Made by a program: the position numbers and the translations under genes. 64,000 nucleotides of DNA from Nocardia ninae NBRC 108245 (GTDB taxonomy: Bacteria > Actinomycetota > Actinomycetes > Mycobacteriales > Mycobacteriaceae): contig NZ_BJXA01000007.1 of the NCBI RefSeq assembly GCF_007990755.1, forward strand, positions 1 to 64,000, in the 5' to 3' direction. The first letter of the stretch is position 1. Each line of letters starts with the position of its first letter. Under the pieces are notes generated by a model. The model searched no databases and was not told where the DNA came from. It saw nothing but the letters and a program-made list of their open reading frames with translations. Below, piece after piece: positions 44,496 to 52,865 of the stretch.

Positions 44496-46517
44496 CTAAT
44501 CCAGCCGGACGGCGACGCCGTTGGAGAGGACGAAGTCGTGTAGCTCGAGGTGGGTCGGGGTCGCTTCGGCGGGTACGTCGAAAACCAGTTGGGTGGTTGC
44601 CGATTGGCCCGGTGCCAGTTCGAACGAGTAGCCGTAGCCGTGCTGGGCAGATTGCCACATGGTGGCGGTGGCGTTGTGGTCGAACGGGGTGCCCTGGGTG
44701 TCGAACAGGCGCTGCCCGAAGGGCAGGAACCGCTTCGGCTCGGCGGAGATGTTGCGGATCTCGAGCGTGACGATCACGAACGAACCCGACGCCGTCTGTA
44801 GTCCCACCCGACGGATATCGGTATCGACATCACGCACCACGAACTCGAACTTGCCGTCCCGCACCGGAGTACCCGCGGCCGCCAGCCCCACCGACTCGGG
44901 CTGTTCGGGCGGTGGCGCCGGGTTCTCCTCCGCCATCGCCGTCGGCGGCGGTGCACCCGACCCGCCCGAGTCCCCGACCCGGCCGGCCGACGCCAGCAAC
45001 GCGACACAGCCCGCCGCCAGCATGAACGGCGTCAGAAAGACGACGACCAACGCGCCGATCACTTTCGACAACACACCGCCACGCTTGCGCCGCGGCCGCC
45101 GCACCGGAGCAGCCGACGGCCGTCGGCGAGTACCCGAATATCGCTGCGACTTGGGTGGTTTCGCCGGAGCCGGGAAGACTCGCCGCCCATGCCCGACCGG
45201 GTACCGCTGCTGCGGGACCATCGGACGGGACTGCGCCCCGGGACGAACAAGGTCCACTGGACCTGCGGCGCGCTGCTCGGACGAACGCGGCATTACCAGG
45301 GCACGCAGACCCCGTGCCGCCGCACCGAGCTGCCGCGCGGCCGAAACCGGCGGCTGTGCCCGAGGATCCGACGCTTGGCCGACGGGTGCAGAGCCCCGCT
45401 GCGGCACTCCGGAATACACATTCTGATGGGTGGACACCGGGCCCCGAAGGACAGGGCGCGCCGAATATGGCTGTGGTGGCGCATAACTCGGAGGCAACGT
45501 CTCGAGCCGAGTCGCTACCCGAGTAGGCGCGGGGCCCGGAGTAGGGAGCACTTTGGTCGACGCAGGCGAGTTCGGCCGACGGGCAGGTGCGGGGCGCTTG
45601 GCGTCGATGGCAGCACGCTCAGCGGCGGCTGACCGAGTGGGCGCGAGGTCCGGCACCGGCAGCACTTTTGTCAACGCAGGCGACTTCGGCGGACGGGGAG
45701 CAGACAGCCGGGTGCCGACCGCGGCATGCGCGGCGGCGGCGAAATCGCCTGCGGTGGCATAGCGATCGGCGGGATTCTTGGCCATGCCGCGGCTGATGAC
45801 AGCATCCAGGGTGGCGGGGACGGCGGCGTTGCGGGATGCGGCGCGGGGTGGGTCGGTCATCAGATGGGCGTGCATCTGCTGGGCGGGATCGGTGTCGCCG
45901 TAGGGGCGGCAGCCGGTGAGGCATTCGTAGAGGACGCAGGCCAGCGAGTACACATCGGAACGCGCGTCCGCCTTCCCGGTGAACCGCTCCGGCGCCATGT
46001 AGGCCAGGGTGCCGATCGCCAATCCGGTGGTGGTGACCGCGGTCTGGCCGATGCCGTGCGCGATGCCGAAGTCGATGAGATAGGCGAAACCGCTGGTGTG
46101 CACGACGATGTTGGACGGCTTGACATCACGGTGTACCAGCCCGGCCCGGTGCGCCACGTCGAGCGCGGCCGCCACCTGGCCGACGATGCCGACGGCTGCG
46201 ACGGGCGCCAATGCCCCCGCGGCGATCGTGCTGGCCAGATCGCGGCCCTCGACGAACTCCATGTCGATGAACAGCCGGCCGTCGATCTCGCCGAACCGAT
46301 GGATCCGTGGAATACGCGGATCCCGCAGTTCGGCCACCACCTCGGCCTCGCGCTCGAATCGCCTGCGGTACCCCGCATCCGCGGCAAGCTCGGTCGGCAA
46401 GAGCTTCAACGCCACCCAGCGTGCATTCGCATCGTCGTAGGCCAGCCAGACCTGCCCCATCCCGCCTTTGCCGAGCAGACGCTCCAGCCGATATCCCCCG
46501 AATCGCACCTCCCCCAT
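44496..46517 (-). CDS. Receptor-type Ser/Thr protein kinase with DUF4352-like ectodomain
   Basis: A 673-residue protein. Kinase domain (about 8-265): glycine loop G-K-G-G-M-G, ATP-binding K38, catalytic H-R-D131-V-K-P-S-N, and D149-F-G with A-P-E. A long Pro/Ala/Arg-rich juxtamembrane linker follows (about 290-485), then one membrane span (about 490-515). The outside domain (about 545-673) resembles DUF4352/telokin-like folds: F-V-I-V-T-L-E-I-R-N-I and F-E-L-A-P-G-Q-S-A. The start is ATG 46517 (M-G-E-V-R-F-G-G-Y). It lies 284 bp downstream of a second kinase gene and is close to it in the kinase domain. Confidence 0.87.
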   Translation of the reverse strand: MGEVRFGGYRLERLLGKGGMGQVWLAYDDANARWVALKLLPTELAADAGYRRRFEREAEVVAELRDPRIPRIHRFGEIDGRLFIDMEFVEGRDLASTIAAGALAPVAAVGIVGQVAAALDVAHRAGLVHRDVKPSNIVVHTSGFAYLIDFGIAHGIGQTAVTTTGLAIGTLAYMAPERFTGKADARSDVYSLACVLYECLTGCRPYGDTDPAQQMHAHLMTDPPRAASRNAAVPATLDAVISRGMAKNPADRYATAGDFAAAAHAAVGTRLSAPRPPKSPALTKVLPVPDLAPTRSAAAERAAIDAKRPAPARRPNSPASTKVLPTPGPAPTRVATRLETLPPSYAPPQPYSARPVLRGPVSTHQNVYSGVPQRGSAPVGQASDPRAQPPVSAARQLGAAARGLRALVMPRSSEQRAAGPVDLVRPGAQSRPMVPQQRYPVGHGRRVFPAPAKPPKSQRYSGTRRRPSAAPVRRPRRKRGGVLSKVIGALVVVFLTPFMLAAGCVALLASAGRVGDSGGSGAPPPTAMAEENPAPPPEQPESVGLAAAGTPVRDGKFEFVVRDVDTDIRRVGLQTASGSFVIVTLEIRNISAEPKRFLPFGQRLFDTQGTPFDHNATATMWQSAQHGYGYSFELAPGQSATTQLVFDVPAEATPTHLELHDFVLSNGVAVRLD

Positions 46518-46779
46518 CGCGAACCTCCAGTCACCGTCGACTTGTCCAGGCCCGGCCCGCCGGCCTCCGATCAACCCGAGGCTTCGCTGAAAACCACCAG
46601 CTCACACCGCGAACACCGCAGAACCCAACCTCCTTCGGAGCCTAACCCCACCCCGCCGACCCGGCCAGTGTGTCTTCAACAACACCCCGGCGTATGTGGC
46701 GCAACCAGCAGCCCGCCAATGGCGGCTCGACACGGCCAGCACCGAGGACACGCTCACCTAGTGTCCCGTTCGGCGAACG

Positions 46780-46797
46780 CGCCCGTCCTTTCGGGCG
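46780..46797 (-). terminator. Weak hairpin after the second kinase gene
   Basis: CGCCCG and CGGGCG form a 6-bp stem with a 6-nt loop, 4 bp after the kinase stop at 46802. It is short and lacks a T-run, so termination is plausible but not certain. Confidence 0.35.
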
Positions 46798-46801
46798 ACC
46801 C

Positions 46802-48445
46802 CTACCGGTCGTTGCCAGGCTTGCCACGCCCGTTGCCGTTGCCGGAGTTTCCACTGGACTCGTCGCCGTGGCCGGGCTTAGCCTTGTCCTGCTTCGGCTT
46901 CGGCGTGTCCTGCTTCGGCTGCTCGGCCGCCGGTATCGCGGGCATCCAGTTCGCGGCGCGGTCGGCGGTGCCGACGCAGTGCAGGAGCGTGCCGTCCTTG
47001 GCGAGCCCACGCACATCGATGGTGGGATCGCACGGCTGCCAAGCGACCGGAATGGTGACGGACGGCGCGGGAGCCGGCGCCGGGGAATTCGATGCGACCG
47101 GGGGCAGAGTCTGCGCGGACGCGGCGTGCGGCGTCGCCGTGGACGACGGCCCGGCGGCTGCGGTCGGCACGGATGTCGGTGCGGCTGAGTCTTTTCCGGG
47201 CCCACCAGGCCGCCCCAGCCACAGCGCCATCCCCACCGCCACGAGAAGTACCACCAAGGCACCCGCCGCGACGCGCGATCTCGTCGTCTGCCGCGAATCG
47301 TCCTCCTGCGAACCGTGTCCCTGCCCGGCCGAACCGGCGCTACGCCCTGACGTGTCTCCACGCAACGATTCAGCAGCCGCCCCTCGCCGCGAAACACCCT
47401 CGCCCGAACCAACGCCCGCCCGCATATCGCCGTCGCCTGCTGTACCGCCGAACCGCTTCGGCCACGTAACCCCTTGCGCCGCAGCTCCCGCACCCACCTC
47501 CGCTCGAGCTGGGTCACGCTGACTTGAAGCTCGACTCAGCGGCAGTGTCGCAGGCACATCAGCCGCTCGGAACGACTGCGGCAGAGCAGATGTCGTAAAC
47601 GCCGCAGCGGAGGTCTGCACCGTCGGCACATCGAGCCCGGTGATCGCGGCATACGCGGCCGACGCCAATTCCCCTGCGCTGGCGCACCGTTGCTCCGGCA
47701 CCTTGGCCATGCCGCGAGCGATGACGGCATCCAATCCGGCGGGCACCGCGTGATTGAAGTCGGCGGCGAGCGGCGGGTCCGTCATCAGGTGCGCCATCAG
47801 CGACTGTGCGGCGTCGGCATTGCCGAAAGGCCTTCGTGCGGTGAGACATTCATAGAGCACGCAGGCCAGCGAGTACTGGTCGGAGCGGGCGTCGCCCGCA
47901 CCGGAGAAGCGTTCCGGCGCCATATAGGCCAGCGTGCCGACCACATTGCTGCTCGTGGTGATCGCCGGCTGGTCGACCCGATACGCCGTACCGAAGTCGA
48001 TCAGATGCGCGACCCCGGCGGAATCGAGCATGATGTTGGACGGTTTGACGTCGCGATGCACCAGCCCGACCCGGTGCGCGGCGTCCAGGGCCTCCGCGAT
48101 CTGCACCACGATCCGCACCGCCCGCGCGGGTGCCATCGGCCCTTCGCGCCGGAGCACGGTGGCGAGGTCGGTGCCCTCGATGTACTCCATGTCGAGATAG
48201 AGCTGACCGTCGAGCTCGCCGAAGGAGTGAATCGCCGCGAGATGCGGCCCGCGCACCTGGGCCGCCAGCCGCGCCTCCCTGGTGAACCGCTGCCGGTACT
48301 TCGGGTCGGCCGCCACCGAGGCAGACAACACCTTCAATGCGACCACACGATCGGCGCTGCTGTCGTGCGCGAGCCACACCTGTCCGGTGCCACCGCTGCC
48401 GAGCAATCGATCGAGGCGATAGTGGCCGAACCACGTCTCACCCAT
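46802..48445 (-). CDS. Receptor-type Ser/Thr protein kinase
   Basis: A 547-residue protein. Kinase domain (about 8-265): G-S-G-G-T-G loop, K38, H-R-D132-V-K-P-S-N, D-F-G-T and A-P-E. The linker (about 270-380) is Ala/Ser/Arg-rich; one membrane span occurs at about 383-402. The ectodomain has P-S-V-T-I-P-V-A-W-Q-P-C-D-P and a second Cys in L-L-H-C-V-G, likely a disulfide. A charged, Pro/Lys/Gly-rich tail follows (K-P-K-Q-D-K and G-N-G-N-G). The kinase domain is clearly a paralogue of the 44496 gene, while the ectodomains differ, so the two may sense different signals. It is divergent from the DUF1707 gene with only 30 bp between starts. Confidence 0.87.
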   Translation of the reverse strand: MGETWFGHYRLDRLLGSGGTGQVWLAHDSSADRVVALKVLSASVAADPKYRQRFTREARLAAQVRGPHLAAIHSFGELDGQLYLDMEYIEGTDLATVLRREGPMAPARAVRIVVQIAEALDAAHRVGLVHRDVKPSNIMLDSAGVAHLIDFGTAYRVDQPAITTSSNVVGTLAYMAPERFSGAGDARSDQYSLACVLYECLTARRPFGNADAAQSLMAHLMTDPPLAADFNHAVPAGLDAVIARGMAKVPEQRCASAGELASAAYAAITGLDVPTVQTSAAAFTTSALPQSFRAADVPATLPLSRASSQRDPARAEVGAGAAAQGVTWPKRFGGTAGDGDMRAGVGSGEGVSRRGAAAESLRGDTSGRSAGSAGQGHGSQEDDSRQTTRSRVAAGALVVLLVAVGMALWLGRPGGPGKDSAAPTSVPTAAAGPSSTATPHAASAQTLPPVASNSPAPAPAPSVTIPVAWQPCDPTIDVRGLAKDGTLLHCVGTADRAANWMPAIPAAEQPKQDTPKPKQDKAKPGHGDESSGNSGNGNGRGKPGNDR

Positions 48446-48475
48446 GGTGTTGAACCTCCCGCTAGCCTTCTCCTC

Positions 48476-48895
48476 ATGGAGGAGCTACCCGAAATCCGTA
48501 TCGGCACCGCGGAGCGTGAAGACGCTATGCGGCGTTTGTCCGATCATTTCGCAGCCGGGCGGCTCAGCGTCGCGGAATTCGACGAGCGCAGCGCGGTGAT
48601 AGCGGCCGCCGTCACCCGCGGTGACATCACACCGGTCTTCGCGGATCTGCCGGATCCGCTCGTCAAAGCCGCTGCGGTGCCTGCCGAGTCGAAGTCCGGT
48701 TTCCTCGCCGGCTGGCCGGAACGGGCGATGGCGGTCGTCCCGATCCTGGCGGTCATCCTGTTCTTCACCACCGGCAGTTGGCTGTGGTTCCTGGCGATTC
48801 CGCTGATGGGGGCCGTGCTGTTCGGCAGCGGGCACGGTGGCCACGGCTGGCACGGTGGCCACGGCCGTGGTCGCGACCGTCGGCGGGAATCCTGA
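48476..48895 (+). CDS. DUF1707 domain membrane protein
   Basis: A 139-residue protein. The DUF1707 region (about 6-58) has I-R-I-G-T-A-E-R-E-D-A-M-R-R-L-S-D-H-F and L-S-V-A-E-F-D-E-R. Two hydrophobic stretches (about 83-99 and 101-117) are followed by a Gly/His/Arg-rich tail (G-H-G-G-H-G-W-H-G-G-H-G). Function unknown; the family sits at the membrane in many actinobacteria. Divergent from the kinase gene and coupled to the next gene by TGATG. Confidence 0.8.
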   Translation: MEELPEIRIGTAEREDAMRRLSDHFAAGRLSVAEFDERSAVIAAAVTRGDITPVFADLPDPLVKAAAVPAESKSGFLAGWPERAMAVVPILAVILFFTTGSWLWFLAIPLMGAVLFGSGHGGHGWHGGHGRGRDRRRES

Positions 48896-49239
48896 TGGAG
48901 CCGATCGAAATCAACGCGGGAACTTGGTATCTGCGCGCGCTACGCGCCGACGACCGGATCGACGATCGCCCGGCCCTGGCCGCGGGCGGCATCACCGACC
49001 CCGGCTATGTCGCGCTGCGCACCGCCGGATGGGCCGAGGAGTGCCACTTCTCCTGGGCGGTCTGCGAACCGACCACCGCGGAGATGGTCGCCGAGGTCGA
49101 CGCCAGACCCACCGGCGACGGCACCGCGGAAGTGACCGGCTGGGCGCGCGAAGGATACGAACCGGCTCTCGAAGCCGGATTGACCACCGTCCGCCGATTC
49201 GTCGAGGGTGCCCTGGGCCTGCGACCAACCACCGACTGA
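48895..49239 (+). CDS. Short GNAT-like protein, probably degenerate
   Basis: A 114-residue protein starting M-E-P-I-E-I-N-A-G-T-W-Y-L-R-A-L, which is how many GNAT acetyltransferases begin (strand 1 with L-R-x-L-x-x-D-D). The F-S-W-A-V-C-E-P-T-T segment resembles their strand 3. However the acetyl-CoA loop (R/Q-x-x-G-x-G/A) is absent and the domain is about 50 residues short. It is either a worn-down acetyltransferase or an independent small protein. ATG 48895 overlaps the upstream stop by one base. Confidence 0.55.
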   Translation: MEPIEINAGTWYLRALRADDRIDDRPALAAGGITDPGYVALRTAGWAEECHFSWAVCEPTTAEMVAEVDARPTGDGTAEVTGWAREGYEPALEAGLTTVRRFVEGALGLRPTTD

Positions 49240-49261
49240 GCAACTACGGGTACCGACAGCA

Positions 49262-49299
49262 ATGCGCGGGCAGCCGGAAAACCCCAGCTGCCCGCGCAT
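49262..49299. terminator. Bidirectional hairpin terminator
   Basis: A perfect 13-bp stem (ATGCGCGGGCAGC with GCTGCCCGCGCAT) has a 12-nt loop. It sits between the convergent stops at 49239 and 49322. Confidence 0.75.
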
Positions 49300-49321
49300 A
49301 GTCGCAGTAAGCGGCGTTGCC

Positions 49322-50656
49322 CTACTCGAAGCCGGCGATCACCCGATCGAGCGCGTCGACCGCGGCATCCAGCTCGGCAACGCTGACGGTCAGCGGCGGC
49401 CGGAAGCGGATTCCCCGCTCACCCGTGCCGAGGATCAGCACGTGCTCGCGCTCCCGCAACGCGGTGACCACCTCGTCGCGCAACTGCGCCGAGGCCACCG
49501 TCACCGCGCACATCAGCCCACGGCCCCGCGGTTCGGTGATGCTCGGGTGCTGCGCGGCCAAGATCTGCAGTCGATCGAGCAGATGCGCGCCGAGGGCCCG
49601 CGACCGTTCGATGAGCGAGTCCTGCTCGAGCACCTCGAGGATGCGCCGGACGCGCACCATGTCGGTGAGGTTGCCACCCCAGGTCGAGTTGATCCGGGAG
49701 TTGACCACGAACACGTTGTCGGGCACCTCGTCGACGCGCCCGCCCGCCATCACGCCGCACACCTGGGTCTTCTTGCCGAACGCGATGACGTCGGGCTGCA
49801 CGCCGAGTTGCTGGTAGGCCCAGGTGGTTCCGGTCATGCCGACGCCGGTCTGCACCTCGTCCAGCACGAACAGCGCGTCGTTCTCGTGACACAGCTGCTG
49901 CATCGCCTGCAGGAACTCCGGCCGCAGGTGCCGGTCGCCGCCCTCGCCCTGGATCGGCTCGGCGATGAAACACGCGATGTCGTGCGGGTTTTCGGCGAAC
50001 GCGCGCCGGGCCTGGTCCAGCGCACGGGCCTCGGCCGCGTCGATGTCGTGGTCCTCGCTCAGGAACGGCGCGTCGATGCGCGGCCAATCGAACTTGGGGA
50101 ACCTGGCGGTCTTCACCGGGTCGGTGTTGGTGAGCGACATGGTGTAGCCGGTGCGGCCGTGGAAGGCGCCGGTCAGGTGCAGCACCTTGGTGCCCAGTTC
50201 CGGTGCGCGGCCGTTGCTTTCGTTGTGCCTGCTCTTCCAGTCGAACGCGATCTTCAGCGCGTTCTCCACGGCGAGCCCGCCACCGTCGATGAAGAACAGA
50301 TGCGGTAGCCGCGGATCGCCGAGCACCCGCACGAACGTCTCCACGAAGCGGGCCATCTCGACGGTGTAGATGTCGGAGTTGCTCGGCTTGTTGAGCGCGG
50401 CGGTCACCAGCTGTTCGCGGAACTCGTCGTCCTCGGCCAGCGCGGGGTGGTTCATCCCCAGTGCGTTGGACGCGAAGAAACCGAACATGTCCAGATAGGA
50501 GCTGCCGTCACGTTCGTCGACGAGCTTGCAGCCGCGGGACTGTTGTAGGTCCAGCACCAAGTCGAAGCCATCGGCGAGGATGCTGGCCGACAAGATCTCG
50601 TGCACCCGGGCGGCGGGGGTGACCGCCGGGCGGGTGCGTTCCAGTTCGATGGTCAC
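49322..50656 (-). CDS. lat: L-lysine 6-aminotransferase
   Basis: A 444-residue class III, PLP-dependent aminotransferase. Motifs: F-F-I-D-G-G-G-L-A-V-E-N-A-L near 122-134, F-H-G-R-T-G-Y, E-P-I-Q-G-E-G-G, the PLP-binding V-L-D266-E-V-Q-T-G, and the Lys pair K295-K296 in F-G-K-K-T-Q-V-C-G, one of which forms the Schiff base. This last motif is special to lysine 6-aminotransferases. It converts L-lysine and 2-oxoglutarate to 2-aminoadipate 6-semialdehyde and glutamate. Placement with the Lrp gene and the dehydrogenase matches Rv3290c-Rv3293. Confidence 0.93.
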   Translation of the reverse strand: MTIELERTRPAVTPAARVHEILSASILADGFDLVLDLQQSRGCKLVDERDGSSYLDMFGFFASNALGMNHPALAEDDEFREQLVTAALNKPSNSDIYTVEMARFVETFVRVLGDPRLPHLFFIDGGGLAVENALKIAFDWKSRHNESNGRAPELGTKVLHLTGAFHGRTGYTMSLTNTDPVKTARFPKFDWPRIDAPFLSEDHDIDAAEARALDQARRAFAENPHDIACFIAEPIQGEGGDRHLRPEFLQAMQQLCHENDALFVLDEVQTGVGMTGTTWAYQQLGVQPDVIAFGKKTQVCGVMAGGRVDEVPDNVFVVNSRINSTWGGNLTDMVRVRRILEVLEQDSLIERSRALGAHLLDRLQILAAQHPSITEPRGRGLMCAVTVASAQLRDEVVTALREREHVLILGTGERGIRFRPPLTVSVAELDAAVDALDRVIAGFE

Positions 50657-50719
50657 GCCACCGAGGATACGAAAATTTACGGTTTCTGTACAGGAAAGCG
50701 GATTAATTACACGTAACAG

Positions 50720-51172
50720 CTACCTGTCATAGAATGTCTGCAAGATGATGGTGCTTCGGGTCCTGACGTTGGCGGTCGCTCTGATCTCCTGCAGCAGCTG
50801 CTCGAGGTGCCGTGGTGAGGCCACCCGCACCAGCAGGACATAGCTCTCGTCACCGGCCACCGAATGGCACGCCTCGATCCCGGGGATGTGCTGCAATACG
50901 GCCGGGGCGTCATCGGGCTGCGACGGGTCGAGAGGAGTGATCGCGACGAATGCCGACAACAGCTGGCCGAGTGCCTCCGGGTCGACGTGCGCCGTGTAGC
51001 CGCGGATCACCCCGCGCGCTTCCAGCCTGCGCACCCGCGATTGCACGGCGGACACCGACAGGCTCGCCTTCTCGGCCAGATTCGACAGCGTGGCGCGTCC
51101 ATCGGCCATCAGTTCCCGAATCAGCAGGCGATCGATGTCGTCGAGTGCAGGTCGTGCAGGTGTATCCGCCAT
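50720..51172 (-). CDS. lrpA: Lrp/AsnC-family regulator LrpA
   Basis: A 150-residue protein. N-terminal winged helix (L-D-D-I-D-R-L-L-I-R-E-L, then L-S-V-S-A-V-Q-S-R-V-R-R-L) and C-terminal RAM domain (about 65-150) with G-D-E-S-Y-V-L-L-V-R-V. In M. tuberculosis the protein at this place (Rv3291c) senses amino acids and controls the neighbouring lysine aminotransferase gene. It lies 63 bp upstream of lat on the same strand and is divergent from the dehydrogenase gene, so it can control both. Confidence 0.9.
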   Translation of the reverse strand: MADTPARPALDDIDRLLIRELMADGRATLSNLAEKASLSVSAVQSRVRRLEARGVIRGYTAHVDPEALGQLLSAFVAITPLDPSQPDDAPAVLQHIPGIEACHSVAGDESYVLLVRVASPRHLEQLLQEIRATANVRTRSTIILQTFYDR

Positions 51173-51284
51173 CAGCGGAGACTAACCCAGGCGACCCCGC
51201 TCGTGGCAGGAACCTCACCCCGATCCTCCCAAGACATGGGACAGATATGCCGCAATGCGGCCGAAAGGTACGGCGGAGCAACAG

Positions 51285-52814
51285 ATGACAGATGTACTCG
51301 GCGATCAGACCACTCGGGAACTCGCGGAGCGCGCGGCAGCGGTGCTGCGCGGACTCGGCGTAACGCCCCCGGAATCCGGCGATCTGCCCGCCCGCAGCCC
51401 GATCACCGGCGGACAGCTGATGACCCTGCAATCGAGCTCGATGGACGAGGTGGATGCCGCGATCGCGCGGGCGGCCACGGCATTCGGCGCGTGGCGGACC
51501 GTGCCCGCGCCGGTCCGCGCCGGGGTGGTGCGCAGGCTGGCCGAGCTGCTGACCACGCACAAGAGCGAACTCGCCGAACTGGTCACGCTGGAGGCGGGCA
51601 AGATCGGCGCCGAGGCCGCGGGCGAGGTGCAGGAGATGATCGACGTCTGCGAATTCGCGATCGGTCTGTCGCGCCAGCTCTACGGGCAGACGATGCCCTC
51701 GGAGCGGCCCGGCCACCGGTTGATGGAGACGTGGCATCCGCTGGGCGTCGTCGGGGTCATCTCGGCGTTCAACTTCCCGGTGGCCGTGTGGGCGTGGAAC
51801 ACCGCGATCGCGCTGGTCTGCGGTGACACCGTGGTGTGGAAGCCGTCGGAGACGACGCCGCTGACCGCGCTCGCCTGCCACACCCTGCTGCGCCGCGCCG
51901 CGACCGACGTCGGTGCGGATCCCGAAGTGCACCAACTGGTTCAGGGTGCGGCGGACGTCGGCGCCCGCTTGGTGGACGACGAGCGGGTGGCGCTGGTCAG
52001 CGCGACCGGCTCGGTCCGGATGGGCCGGATCGTGGCGCCGCGGGTGGCCGAGCGGTTCGGCCGCTGCCTGCTGGAACTGGGCGGCAACAACGGCGCGATC
52101 GTCACGCCCTCAGCGGATTTGGAGCTCGCGGCGCGCGGCATCGTGTTCGCTGCGGCGGGCACGGCGGGCCAGCGGTGTACCACCCTGCGCCGGCTGATCG
52201 CGCACGCCGATGTGGTCGGGCCGCTGGTGGAGCGGATCGAGAGCGCGTATCAGCAACTGCGCGTCGGCAATCCGCTGGAAGACGGGGTGCTGGTCGGTCC
52301 GCTGATCGATGGCCGGGCCTACGCGGGCATGCGGGCCGCGCTGGACAAGGCGCTCGCCGACGGCGGCGAATTGATCTGCGGCGGTGAACGAGTCGACGGC
52401 TTCGGCGACGACGCGTACTACGTGCGGCCGGCCATCGTGCGGATGCCCGCCCAGACCGCGGTGGTGCGCGAGGAGACCTTCGCGCCGATCCTGTACGTGC
52501 TGACCTACCACGACTTCGACAGTGCGATCGCCATGCACAACGAAGTGCCGCAGGGACTCTCGTCGGCCGTCTTCACCAGCGACCAGCGCGAGGCCGAGCG
52601 CTTCCTGGCCGCCGACGGCTCCGACTGCGGCATCGCCAACGTCAATATCGGTACGTCCGGGGCCGAGATCGGCGGCGCGTTCGGTGGCGAGAAGCAGACC
52701 GGCGGCGGCCGCGAATCCGGTTCGGATTCGTGGAAGGCGTACATGCGCCGGGCCACCAACACCATCAACTACTCCGCCGAACTGCCACTGGCGCAAGGCA
52801 TCAAGTTCGGCTGA
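51285..52814 (+). CDS. pcd: Aldehyde dehydrogenase, piperideine-6-carboxylate/2-aminoadipate semialdehyde type
   Basis: A 509-residue ALDH. Motifs: W-K-P-S-E-T-T-P at 186-193, general base E265 in L-L-E-L-G-G-N-N-G, nucleophile C298 in G-Q-R-C-T-T, and the late E-E-T-F-A-P-I. It would oxidise 2-aminoadipate semialdehyde (in equilibrium with piperideine-6-carboxylate) to 2-aminoadipate, completing the step started by Lat. Substrate is inferred from context and from the N-I-G-T-S-G-A-E-I-G-G-A-F-G-G-E-K stretch, which occurs in the ALDH7 group. Start ATG 51285, not the frame start at 51255. Confidence 0.88.
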   Translation: MTDVLGDQTTRELAERAAAVLRGLGVTPPESGDLPARSPITGGQLMTLQSSSMDEVDAAIARAATAFGAWRTVPAPVRAGVVRRLAELLTTHKSELAELVTLEAGKIGAEAAGEVQEMIDVCEFAIGLSRQLYGQTMPSERPGHRLMETWHPLGVVGVISAFNFPVAVWAWNTAIALVCGDTVVWKPSETTPLTALACHTLLRRAATDVGADPEVHQLVQGAADVGARLVDDERVALVSATGSVRMGRIVAPRVAERFGRCLLELGGNNGAIVTPSADLELAARGIVFAAAGTAGQRCTTLRRLIAHADVVGPLVERIESAYQQLRVGNPLEDGVLVGPLIDGRAYAGMRAALDKALADGGELICGGERVDGFGDDAYYVRPAIVRMPAQTAVVREETFAPILYVLTYHDFDSAIAMHNEVPQGLSSAVFTSDQREAERFLAADGSDCGIANVNIGTSGAEIGGAFGGEKQTGGGRESGSDSWKAYMRRATNTINYSAELPLAQGIKFG

Positions 52815-52829
52815 TCCATAGCAGACACG

Positions 52830-52855
52830 AGGCCCGGCTCAGCAGAGCCGGGCCT
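52830..52855. terminator. Bidirectional hairpin terminator
   Basis: An 11-bp perfect stem (AGGCCCGGCTC with GAGCCGGGCCT) has an AGCA tetraloop. It lies between the convergent stops of the dehydrogenase gene (52814) and the P450 gene (52866). Confidence 0.8.
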
Positions 52856-52865
52856 TCGTCGTTGC

